DNA from: an uncultured Clostridia bacterium
GTDB taxonomy: Bacteria > Bacillota > Clostridia > Lachnospirales > CAG-274
DNA: 64,000 nt
Direction: 5' to 3'
Assembly: GCA_944384195.1 (NCBI GenBank)
Contig: CALWSK010000001.1
Span: 186,001 to 250,000, forward strand
Position numbers and translations under genes: made by a program. Shown one piece after another: positions 53,441 through 61,476 of this stretch. The notes below the pieces were generated by a model that saw only the letters and a program-made list of their open reading frames with translations, searched no databases and was not told the DNA's origin. The first letter of the stretch is position 1. Each line of letters starts with the position of its first letter.

Positions 53441-53896
53441 TTAATCTAAATACTTTTCTTGTAGTCTTAAAAGGTCATCGCTATCTTTAGCTTCTAAAAG
53501 TTCATTTATTAAAGGTTCGTTCTCAAATATCCCTGCTAGCTTAACTATATTATTCATATGTTGTTCTGGATTGCAAGAAGCAACTGTAAAAAATAGCATA
53601 GCATCCTTTTCTCTATCATTTTCATCAAAACTTACTGCCTTTTCAAGTTTCATAAAAGTTATAGCAGTATCATTAACCCCTACGGCGCTTATTTGAGAAT
53701 GAGGCATAGCAACATTAGGTATTATAACTATATAAGGTCCATATTTTTCTACATTTTCAACTATGCAATCTACATAAGCCTCTTCTATAGTACCATCTTT
53801 AAGCAAAGGCTCACAGCTCATACGAATAGCCTCTTGCCAAGTATTAGCTTCTTCTGCAAACTTAAAATGTTTTTTCTCCACAAATTCTCTTAACAT
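53441..53896 (-). CDS. ulaC: PTS EIIA component, ascorbate type
   Basis: A 151-residue EIIA of the fructose/mannitol fold. The phosphorylated histidine is His66 in VAMPHSQIS, with ANTWQEAIRM and FFTVASCNPEQHM as further family features. It passes phosphate from HPr to UlaB. It lies between ulaG and ulaA in the operon, with 41 bases to the latter. Confidence 0.9.
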   Translation of the reverse strand: MLREFVEKKHFKFAEEANTWQEAIRMSCEPLLKDGTIEEAYVDCIVENVEKYGPYIVIIPNVAMPHSQISAVGVNDTAITFMKLEKAVSFDENDREKDAMLFFTVASCNPEQHMNNIVKLAGIFENEPLINELLEAKDSDDLLRLQEKYLD

Positions 53897-53955
53897 TATA
53901 TTACCCCCCTAACCTAGCAGAGCCTTAAAAATTATAGACTCTGTTAGAATTTACA

Positions 53956-55059
53956 TTATAAACAAGAACGGAATGGAATATTTTGAGGAGCTTCAAAGCA
54001 ATCTTCAAATCCTCTTTGATGGTGATAAGCTTTTTTATCTTTATCAAGTGGATATGTATATTTTCCCCCTACTTCCCAGAAGAAAGGATGAAATTTATAG
54101 TCTAGTCTATCTTTTTTCATATCATATAAAACCTTAATTTCATTTATATCCGCCATAAAGTTTGTCCACACATCATAATGAATAGGTATAACAACTTTAC
54201 ATCTTAAAGCCTCTGCCATTCTTAAAATATCACAAGAAGTCATTTTATCTTGCATACCTATCGGATTTTCTCCATAAGAACCAAAAGCAACATCTATATT
54301 ATAGTCTTTTCCGTGTTTTGCAAAATAAATAGAATAATGTGAATCTCCGCTATGATAAATATTTCCACCAGGAGTTTTAATAAGGAAATTTACCGCCTTA
54401 TCGTCCATATCTGTTGGACAAATTCCAGTTAGCTCTTCTCTATCTTCTCCTACAGAATCAGTAGTTACAAGGCAAGTTCTATCAAATGAATCTAAAGCTA
54501 CTATCTCTAAGTCTTTAATTTTAATAGTATCCCCTAGTTTAACTGTAATACATCTTTCTGCTGGTACGCCCCATTTTATCCAAGTTTCTACAGATTTTTT
54601 GGGCCCAATAAATGGCACCGGAATTTCTTTTCCATTTTCATCAACTGTAGTCATACCAGATTGTATAACGTGTGAAGCATATTCAAGGCTCATATGGTCT
54701 TGATGATAATGAGTAGCTAAAACTGCATCTACTTGTTTTATTGCAAACGGATCTATTACAAAAGGAATAGCTCTAAGATTTGGTTGCATTTTTCTAGCAC
54801 CACACATATTAGCCATTTGATGCCCTACATTCATAAGTCCGTTTCCATGAGTTCTTTTTCCATTACCACACCATAAATCTATAGTTATATTACAATTTTT
54901 AGGTGTTTTTATCCATATACCAGTACAACCAAGCCACCACATAGATACATTTCCTTCAGGAACAATCTCATTTTCTATATCTTCGTTCAACCAAGTTCCC
55001 CATTCTGGAAAAGTGTTCATTATCCATTTTTCTCTTGACATTTCGTTTATTTTGTTCAT
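53956..55059 (-). CDS. ulaG: L-ascorbate-6-phosphate lactonase
   Basis: A 367-residue metallo-beta-lactamase-fold hydrolase that opens the lactone of L-ascorbate 6-phosphate. The metal motif THYHQDHMS spans residues 116-124, with further ligands in YHSGDSHYS and [22 protein letters not shown] and the [21 protein letters not shown] segment are UlaG-specific. It is the first gene of the minus-strand ula operon, and its promoter region is shared with transketolase on the other strand. Confidence 0.94.
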   Translation of the reverse strand: MNKINEMSREKWIMNTFPEWGTWLNEDIENEIVPEGNVSMWWLGCTGIWIKTPKNCNITIDLWCGNGKRTHGNGLMNVGHQMANMCGARKMQPNLRAIPFVIDPFAIKQVDAVLATHYHQDHMSLEYASHVIQSGMTTVDENGKEIPVPFIGPKKSVETWIKWGVPAERCITVKLGDTIKIKDLEIVALDSFDRTCLVTTDSVGEDREELTGICPTDMDDKAVNFLIKTPGGNIYHSGDSHYSIYFAKHGKDYNIDVAFGSYGENPIGMQDKMTSCDILRMAEALRCKVVIPIHYDVWTNFMADINEIKVLYDMKKDRLDYKFHPFFWEVGGKYTYPLDKDKKAYHHQRGFEDCFEAPQNIPFRSCL

Positions 55060-55425
55060 TTTTTAACCCCATTTCATATTTTTTTATTTAATTTGCACAT
55101 ATAATTTTTATGTTATTAAATTTTTATTCTGTATTATGTATAAAATATTACCATATCAATTTTTTATTTGCAACATTTTTTTATGATTTGTTTTTTATTT
55201 TATGAACGTTTTAAATTCTTTTTGTATATATTTTTTTGTAATATTTTATAAATTTATTTATTTTATTATAATTATTATTTTTTTTACTTTCGTTTTAGTC
55301 AATTTTTTATAAACCTAAATACTGTAATTTGTATCTATCGACAAATGCTTTTTTTTATGATAAACTTAATGCATAATATCTTTAAACGGTATTTATTTAC
55401 TTTTATTCTTTGGAGGAATTATTAA
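55060..55425. promoter_or_regulatory. Divergent control region between ulaG and transketolase
   Basis: These 366 bases are very AT-rich. On the minus strand, TTGCAA and TAATAT 17 bases apart (about 55143-55172) fit an ula promoter. Two copies of a TAAAACG element occur: around 55205-55214 and 55288-55299 (plus-strand forms AACGTTTTAA and TTTCGTTTTAGT). The first, read as TTAAAACGTTCATA on the minus strand, also matches the catabolite-response consensus TGWAANCGNTNWCA at 12 of 14 positions. They may bind UlaR or CcpA. No structured RNA is seen. Confidence 0.4.
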
Positions 55426-57399
55426 ATGATAAAAAAAGATGAAAAAACAATCAATACAATAAGAGCTCTTAGTGTTGATGCCATACAAAAAGCAAATTCA
55501 GGACACCCTGGTATAGCTCTTGGATCTGCTCCTATAGCATATACACTTTGGGCAAAACATTTAAAACATAATCCTAAAAACCCTACTTGGCAAAATAGAG
55601 ATAGATTTATCTTATCTGCTGGACACGGCTCTTCTCTCTTATATTCTTTATTACATATCTTTGGATACAATGTTTCTATAGAAGATTTACAAAACTTTAG
55701 ACAATTAGATTCTAAAACTCCGGGTCATCCAGAATATGGTCATACTGAAGGCGTTGAAGTTACTACTGGACCTTTGGGACAAGGTATTGCTAATGCTGTA
55801 GGTATGGCTATGGCAGAAAATCATCTAGCTAGTATATTTAATAAAGATGGACTTAATATAGTAGACCATTATACTTATGCTCTTTGTGGAGATGGGTGTC
55901 TTATGGAAGGTGTGGCTTATGAAGCTATATCTCTTGCCGGAACTTTAGGGCTTAATAAACTTATCATTCTTTATGATAGTAATAATATCACTATAGAAGG
56001 AAACACAGAAATAGCATTTAAAGAAGATATTAGAAAAAGATTTGAAGCTTGTGGCTTCGATACACAACTTGTAGAAGATGGTAATGACATAGAAGCTTTA
56101 GGAAATGCTATAGAAAAAGCTAAAGCTTCTGATAAACCTTCTCTTATAGAAGTTAAAACAGTTATAGGTTATGGAGCACCTAATAAGGCCGGAAAAGCTT
56201 CAGCACACGGCGAACCTCTTGGAAAAGAAGAAATAAAAGCTATGAAAGAATTTTTAAATCTTGAAGATAAAGAATTTTTTGTAGCAGAAGAAGTTAAAGA
56301 AAATATAAACGAAATTAAAATAACTCTTGAAAATTATGAAAAAGAATGGAATGAAACTTTAGAAAAATATAAAGCATCTTATCCAGACTTATATGATAAA
56401 TATGTAGCATTTTTTGAGAACAATTTCTTAAAAGCTTTAGAAGAAGATGAAAGTTTTTGGAAATATACAGATGATACTGCTACAAGATTATCATCAGAAT
56501 TAATTTTAAATAAAGTTTCTAAAGTAGTACCTAATATGTTTGGTGGTTCTGCCGATTTAGCTCCTTCTACAAAATCAGTTATGAAAGAGCTTGGAGAATA
56601 TTCTAAAGAAACCCCACAAGGACAAAATATACATTTTGGTATACGTGAACACGCTATGACTGCTATAGCAAATGGTATATATTTACACGGAGGATTAAAC
56701 CCTTATATTGCCGGATTTTTTGTATTTAGTGATTATATGAAACCAAGCCTTAGACTTTCTGCTCTTATGAATCTTGGTGTTATAAGCATATTTACACACG
56801 ATAGTATAGGTGTTGGCGAAGACGGCCCTACTCATCAACCTATAGAACATTTAGCAAGCCTTAGAAGTATTCCAAATTATACAGTTATAAGACCTTGTGA
56901 TACAAACGAAACTGCTGCCGCTTGGTATCTTGCACTTAAAAGAAAAACTAGCCCTACAGGCTTAATACTTACTAGACAAAATACAAAAACAGTAGGCAAT
57001 GCTAAAGAAGCTTTAAAAGGTGGATATATAGTTAGAGATTGTGAAAATCCAGAAGCAATCTTAATAGCTACAGGTTCAGAAGTTGGGCTTTGCTATGAAG
57101 CTAGCGAAATATTAGAAAAAGAAGGCATAAACACACGTGTTGTAAGTATGCCAAGCTTTGAAATTTTTGAAGAACAATCTGAAGAATATAAAAACTTTAT
57201 TCTTCCTAAAAATATAACAAAAAGACTTGGTGTAGAAGCTGGTAGCTCTTTTGGCTGGCATAAATACATAGGCTTAGATGGAGATATGATTTCTATGGAT
57301 AATTTTGGTGCATCTGCTCCATTTAGTAAACTTTTTGAAAAATACGGATTTACAACAGAAAATGTATGTAATAAAGTTAAAAATCTTTTAAATAAATAA
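55426..57399 (+). CDS. tkt: Transketolase
   Basis: A 657-residue single-chain thiamine-diphosphate enzyme of the pentose phosphate pathway. The N-terminal [16 protein letters not shown] segment, [14 protein letters not shown], and the TPP-binding [12 protein letters not shown] with a downstream Asn give the first domain. The middle domain contains [19 protein letters not shown] and [16 protein letters not shown], and the C-terminal domain ends near [16 protein letters not shown]. It uses D-xylulose-5-phosphate, the product of the divergent ula operon. ATG follows TTTGGAGGAATT. Confidence 0.96.
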   Translation: MIKKDEKTINTIRALSVDAIQKANSGHPGIALGSAPIAYTLWAKHLKHNPKNPTWQNRDRFILSAGHGSSLLYSLLHIFGYNVSIEDLQNFRQLDSKTPGHPEYGHTEGVEVTTGPLGQGIANAVGMAMAENHLASIFNKDGLNIVDHYTYALCGDGCLMEGVAYEAISLAGTLGLNKLIILYDSNNITIEGNTEIAFKEDIRKRFEACGFDTQLVEDGNDIEALGNAIEKAKASDKPSLIEVKTVIGYGAPNKAGKASAHGEPLGKEEIKAMKEFLNLEDKEFFVAEEVKENINEIKITLENYEKEWNETLEKYKASYPDLYDKYVAFFENNFLKALEEDESFWKYTDDTATRLSSELILNKVSKVVPNMFGGSADLAPSTKSVMKELGEYSKETPQGQNIHFGIREHAMTAIANGIYLHGGLNPYIAGFFVFSDYMKPSLRLSALMNLGVISIFTHDSIGVGEDGPTHQPIEHLASLRSIPNYTVIRPCDTNETAAAWYLALKRKTSPTGLILTRQNTKTVGNAKEALKGGYIVRDCENPEAILIATGSEVGLCYEASEILEKEGINTRVVSMPSFEIFEEQSEEYKNFILPKNITKRLGVEAGSSFGWHKYIGLDGDMISMDNFGASAPFSKLFEKYGFTTENVCNKVKNLLNK

Positions 57400-57404
57400 T
57401 AATA

Positions 57405-57433
57405 AAAAGGTGTAGAATAAATCTACACCTTTT
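57405..57433. terminator. Terminator between tkt and metQ
   Basis: The stem AAAAGGTGTAGA/TCTACACCTTTT with a five-base loop serves both convergent genes. Confidence 0.85.
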
Positions 57434-57451
57434 ATCTATTTTGTTAAAATA

Positions 57452-58252
57452 TTAAAATGCTGGTATTATAGCACCTTGATATTTATCTTCTATAAATTTT
57501 TTCATTTCTTCAGAAGTAAGAGCCTTATAAAGAGCTTTTATATCCTCTCTGTTTTCATCTCCCTCTCTGACAACTACTATATTAGCAAAAGGAGAATCAC
57601 TACTTTCAATAGCAAGGGCATCTTTAGTAGGATTAAGCCCTGCCTCTAAAACATAATTAGTATTTATAACAGATATAGCCACTTCATCTAAAGTTCTTGG
57701 TAAAGATGCTGCGTCCATTTCTAAAATTTCAATATTTTTAGGATTTTCCACAACATCTAATAAAGTAGCTTTATCTAAAGCTCCCTCTTTTAATTTTATA
57801 AGCCCATTACTTTCAAGTAAAAGTAATGCTCTTGAACCATTTGTAGCATCATTTGGTATAGCTACTTTATCACCATCTTTTAACTCATCTAAAGACTTAA
57901 TCTTTTTAGAATATATACCCATAGGCTCTGTATGTACTGCTCCTATAGATTTTAATTTTTCTCCCGTTTGTTGTGTATAATTATTAAGATATGAACTATG
58001 TTGGAAAAAGTTTGCATCTATCTCCCCACTACTAAGACTAGGATTTAATAAAGTATATTCAGAAAATTCTTTAACCTCTAAAGTTATACCTTCATTAGCT
58101 AAATCATCTACCACTTCATTTAATATTTCTGCATGAGGTACGCTAGTAGCACCTACAATAAGTTTTCCATCATCTTTACTAGCACTATTGCTAGAACCAC
58201 AACCTACAAGAGCTAAAGAAAATATAGCTCCAATAATAGAAATTTTTAACAT
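57452..58252 (-). CDS. metQ: Methionine ABC transporter substrate-binding lipoprotein
   Basis: A 266-residue NlpA/MetQ lipoprotein. The signal peptide ends in the lipobox LVGC with Cys18. The mature protein starts with a Ser/Asp-rich tether, then LIVGATSVPHAEILNEVVDDLANEGI, ANFFQHSSYLNNY and AIPNDATNGSRAL, all conserved in MetQ. It delivers D/L-methionine to the MetNI importer. It lies 30 bases after the frameshifted metI. Confidence 0.93.
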   Translation of the reverse strand: MLKISIIGAIFSLALVGCGSSNSASKDDGKLIVGATSVPHAEILNEVVDDLANEGITLEVKEFSEYTLLNPSLSSGEIDANFFQHSSYLNNYTQQTGEKLKSIGAVHTEPMGIYSKKIKSLDELKDGDKVAIPNDATNGSRALLLLESNGLIKLKEGALDKATLLDVVENPKNIEILEMDAASLPRTLDEVAISVINTNYVLEAGLNPTKDALAIESSDSPFANIVVVREGDENREDIKALYKALTSEEMKKFIEDKYQGAIIPAF

Positions 58253-58282
58253 TTTTTTTCATATAAATTACCCCTTTTCTAT

Positions 58283-58931
58283 TTATTTTTTATTTAGCTT
58301 TTTAGCTAAAATATTTCCTATAGTTTGTATTATTTGAACAAGTATAACCATAATTACAATACTTATTATAAGTATATCTGTTCTATAACGTTGATATCCA
58401 TAAGTAACGGCTATACTACCAAGTCCACCTCCACCTATAGTCCCTGCCATAGCAGAATATCCTACAATACTTATTATAGTTGTTGTTATAGTAGCTATTA
58501 TAGATGATATACTTTCTGGAATTAAAACTTTAATAATAATTTCCCATTCACTAGCTCCCATAGATATAGCCGCTTCTATTACTCCCTTATCTATTTCTTT
58601 TAGACAAGTTTCTATCATCCTAGCTACAAATGGTATAGCAGCAACAGTAAGTAGCCTTAGATCCTATAGAAGTACCTACTATAAATTTAGAAAGCGGAAA
58701 AACTGCTATCATAAGTATAACAAAAGGAACACTCCTACCTATGTTTACTATAGTACCTATTACCTTATTTATAAATATATTTTCTAAAATAGCTCCTTTA
58801 TCTGTTATATATAAAATTATCCCTATAGCTACTCCTATTAATATAGCAAATAAACTAGAGAAAAAAACCATATATAAGGTGTCAAAAAAAGCTGGTAAAA
58901 TCATTTTTTTAATCTCTAAAAAATAGTCCAT
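58283..58931 (-). pseudogene. metI: Methionine ABC transporter permease, frameshifted
   Basis: Two adjoining frames encode the halves of a MetI permease. The upstream part (58931 to about 58660) gives the first membrane helices and VNIGRSVPFVILMIAVFPLSKFIVGTSIG. The downstream part (about 58650 to 58283) continues TVAAIPFVARMIETCLKEIDKGVIEAAISMGAS, holding the EAA loop, and the last helices. Between GTSIG and TVAA, 13 bases replace the roughly 24 expected in the family, a net loss of about 11 bases that shifts the frame near 58648-58662. As written no full permease is made, so the importer would fail. The flanking metN and metQ are intact, which favours a recent mutation or a sequence error. 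Confidence 0.8.
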
Positions 58932-59944
58932 TAATAAGACACCTCCTCTACTATAACCTCATTTTGTTTTAGATATTCTATAGATTTTTTTATATCCTCA
59001 TCTGCTCCCGTAATTTTAATAACAAGAGTTCCCACAAGATTATCGTCCATATGTTGTATATTTCCAAGTAATATAGAAACTTCGACATTATAAGTAGATA
59101 TCATTCTGGATATATAAGGAGCAGTAGACTTTTCGCCTATAAATATAGCTTTTATAACAATACCTTTACCATCTAAAGCTTTTTGATATATATCATTTTC
59201 TAATTTAACATCTACAGAATCAAAAAAGCTCTTAGCTATATCTGTCTTAGGATTTATAAATATATCACTAACAAGGCCATATTCTGCAATTTTCCCTTTT
59301 TCTAATATAGCTACCTTATTGCAAATTTGCTTAACAACATCCATTTCGTGTGTTATTATTATTATAGTTATTCCCAATTTTTTATTTATATCTTTGAGAA
59401 GATTTAATATAGATTGTGTTGTTTCTGGATCAAGAGCACTAGTAGCTTCATCACATACTATAATACTTGGGCTATTTGCTATAGCTCTAGCTATACCAAC
59501 ACGTTGTTTTTGTCCTCCAGATAACATAGAAGGATACATATCTTTTTTATCAAGTAATCCCACAAGGTCAAGTAGCTCTTCTACTCTCTTCTTTATATAT
59601 TCTTTAGGCTTTTTATCTATTTTCATAGGAAATGCTACATTCTCATATATAGTAGAATTCATAAGCAAATTAAAATGTTGAAAAACCATTCCTATTTTCT
59701 TTCTCTCTTGCCTAAGCTCTTTTTTAGATAAATTCATAATTTCTAATCCGTCTATTTTTATACTTCCAGATGTAGGCTTTTCAAGTAGATTTATACACCT
59801 TACAAGAGAACTTTTACCAGCTCCACTAAGTCCTATAATACCAAAAATTTCGCCTTTTTCTATATGCAAGTCTATTCCTTTTAAAGCCTCTACCTTATTT
59901 TGTCCTTCTCCATAAGTCTTAATAAGATTTTCTATTAAAACCAA
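58931..59944 (-). CDS. metN: Methionine ABC transporter ATP-binding protein with NIL domain
   Basis: A 337-residue ATPase. Walker A is GLSGAGKSSLVR (about 38-49), the ABC signature is LSGGQKQRVGIA (about 141-152), Walker B is IIVCDEATSALD, and the H-loop is IIITHEMD. The C-terminal NIL domain (about 260-335), which binds methionine and inhibits transport, contains YISRMISTYNVEVSILLGNI. It overlaps metI by 1 base. The operon is metN-metI-metQ. No S-box riboswitch is seen upstream. Confidence 0.94.
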   Translation of the reverse strand: MVLIENLIKTYGEGQNKVEALKGIDLHIEKGEIFGIIGLSGAGKSSLVRCINLLEKPTSGSIKIDGLEIMNLSKKELRQERKKIGMVFQHFNLLMNSTIYENVAFPMKIDKKPKEYIKKRVEELLDLVGLLDKKDMYPSMLSGGQKQRVGIARAIANSPSIIVCDEATSALDPETTQSILNLLKDINKKLGITIIIITHEMDVVKQICNKVAILEKGKIAEYGLVSDIFINPKTDIAKSFFDSVDVKLENDIYQKALDGKGIVIKAIFIGEKSTAPYISRMISTYNVEVSILLGNIQHMDDNLVGTLVIKITGADEDIKKSIEYLKQNEVIVEEVSY

Positions 59945-59977
59945 ATAAATCCCCCCTCTAAATAATTTATTCCTTGT

Positions 59978-60005
59978 ATTATATCATTATATAATTTTTT
60001 GTCAA
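59978..60005 (-). promoter_or_regulatory. Sigma-A promoter of metNIQ
   Basis: Consensus TTGACA (60000-60005) and consensus TATAAT (59978-59983), 16 bases apart, lie 34 bases upstream of metN on the minus strand. The leader is too short for a riboswitch. Confidence 0.65.
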
Positions 60006-60014
60006 GATATAAAT

Positions 60015-60040
60015 AAGAGCGTATATTTTTATACGCTCTT
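60015..60040 (-). terminator. Terminator of smc-ftsY
   Basis: The stem AAGAGCGTAT/ATACGCTCTT with a six-base loop is followed by an AT-rich tail, 18 bases after the ftsY stop and directly upstream of the metNIQ promoter. Confidence 0.75.
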
Positions 60041-60057
60041 AAAATTTTGGTTTAATG

Positions 60058-61470
60058 TTATTCAAATAATGCTTTTGAAAATTCTTTTGCATCAAATGGC
60101 CTTAAATCTTCTATACCTTCGCCAACTCCTATAAATCTTACTGGTATTTTCATCTCATTTTTAATAGCTATAACAACTCCACCTTTAGCCGTACCATCTA
60201 GTTTAGTAAGAACTATTCCTGTTATATCTGCAACCTCACTAAATAGCTTAGCTTGTTGGAGAGCGTTTTGTCCTGTTGTAGCATCAAGTACAAGAAGTGT
60301 TTCTACCTGTGCATCTGGATTTTCTCTATTTACTATTCTTGCTATCTTTTTAAGCTCTTCCATAAGGTTCTTTTTATTATGAAGTCTACCTGCTGTATCA
60401 CAAATAAGCAAATCTGCTCCTCTAGCCTTACCTGCTTTTATAGCATCAAATACTACTGCCGCTGGATCAGAGCCTTCTTGATGTCTTATTACATCTATAC
60501 CTGTTCTCTCTCCCCATACTTGTAGCTGGTCTATAGCTGCTGCTCTAAATGTATCACCAGCTGCTAGTATAACTTTTCTACCTTCTTTTTTATAGTTATT
60601 AGCAAGCTTACCTATAGTAGTAGTTTTTCCTACACCATTAACACCTATAACAAGGATAACACTTGGATTTTTTAGCTCAAACTCTTCTGTTTCTTCTTCT
60701 AATATCTCTGTTATAACTCTTATGATTACTCCTTTTACCTTTTCTACATCTTTTATTCTTTCTTGTTTTACTATATCTTTTACTTTATCTATTATATATG
60801 TTGAAGTTTCTACCCCTATATCAGACATAATAAGAGCTTCTTCTAATTCTTCAAATAGTTCTTCATCTATTTTAGTAAAACTACTTAATACTTGCTCTAC
60901 ACCATTTAAAATACTATTTCTTGTCTTAGACAAACCTTCTTTTATCTTAGAAAAAAATGTTGATTTTTTAGGCTTGTCTTCTATTTTCTCTTCTACTTCT
61001 TCCTCTATTTCATTCTCTATTTCTTTTATCTCTTCTTCTTCAAGATTCTTCTCTATCTTCTCTAAGATTGCCTCTTCGCTTTCTTCTTGCTCAAGCTCTT
61101 CTAATACTTGCTCAAGTTCTTCTAAATTTTTTTCTTCTTGCTTTTCTTCCTCAAGTTCTACTTCAATTAGCTTATCTTCTAATATATCTTTTAATACTTC
61201 TACCTCTTCTTCAAGCTTTTCCAAATTTTCTTCTAAATCAAATACTAACTCTTCTTGTATAAGCTCTTCTTCTATTTCTTTTTCTATTTTTTTAAGTTCA
61301 TTCTCATCAATATTTTTCTCTATCTCTTCTAAGATTGTTTCTTCTTTATATTCCTCTTCTATATCCTCTAAAATTTCATCTATTTGTTCTAATTTTTCAT
61401 CTTCTTTAATATCTTCTTTAATATCTTCTTTCTTATTCTTCTTAAACCAATTAAAAAAGGCCATTTTCAC
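60058..61470 (-). CDS. ftsY: Signal recognition particle receptor FtsY
   Basis: A 470-residue SRP GTPase that targets ribosome-nascent chain complexes to the membrane. After an amphipathic start (MAFFNWFKKNKK) comes an acidic, Glu/Ile-rich segment of about 155 residues, longer than in Bacillus FtsY. It contains two similar units, about residues 44-70 (ETILEEIEKNIDENELKKIE) and 133-159 (EAILEKIEKNLEEEEIKEIE). The N domain begins near residue 170. The GTPase motifs are GVNGVGKTTTIGKLA (G1), DTFRAAA, DTAGRLHNK (G3) and TKLDGTAKGG (G4). smc ends 6 bases upstream, and the pair is one operon, as in other Firmicutes. Confidence 0.94.
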   Translation of the reverse strand: MKMAFFNWFKKNKKEDIKEDIKEDEKLEQIDEILEDIEEEYKEETILEEIEKNIDENELKKIEKEIEEELIQEELVFDLEENLEKLEEEVEVLKDILEDKLIEVELEEEKQEEKNLEELEQVLEELEQEESEEAILEKIEKNLEEEEIKEIENEIEEEVEEKIEDKPKKSTFFSKIKEGLSKTRNSILNGVEQVLSSFTKIDEELFEELEEALIMSDIGVETSTYIIDKVKDIVKQERIKDVEKVKGVIIRVITEILEEETEEFELKNPSVILVIGVNGVGKTTTIGKLANNYKKEGRKVILAAGDTFRAAAIDQLQVWGERTGIDVIRHQEGSDPAAVVFDAIKAGKARGADLLICDTAGRLHNKKNLMEELKKIARIVNRENPDAQVETLLVLDATTGQNALQQAKLFSEVADITGIVLTKLDGTAKGGVVIAIKNEMKIPVRFIGVGEGIEDLRPFDAKEFSKALFE

Positions 61471-61476
61471 TTCTCC

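Noticed and set aside
59945..60010. S-box (SAM) riboswitch upstream of metNIQ
   Set aside because: The promoter lies only 34 bases from the metN start, leaving no room for an aptamer, and no S-box motifs are seen.
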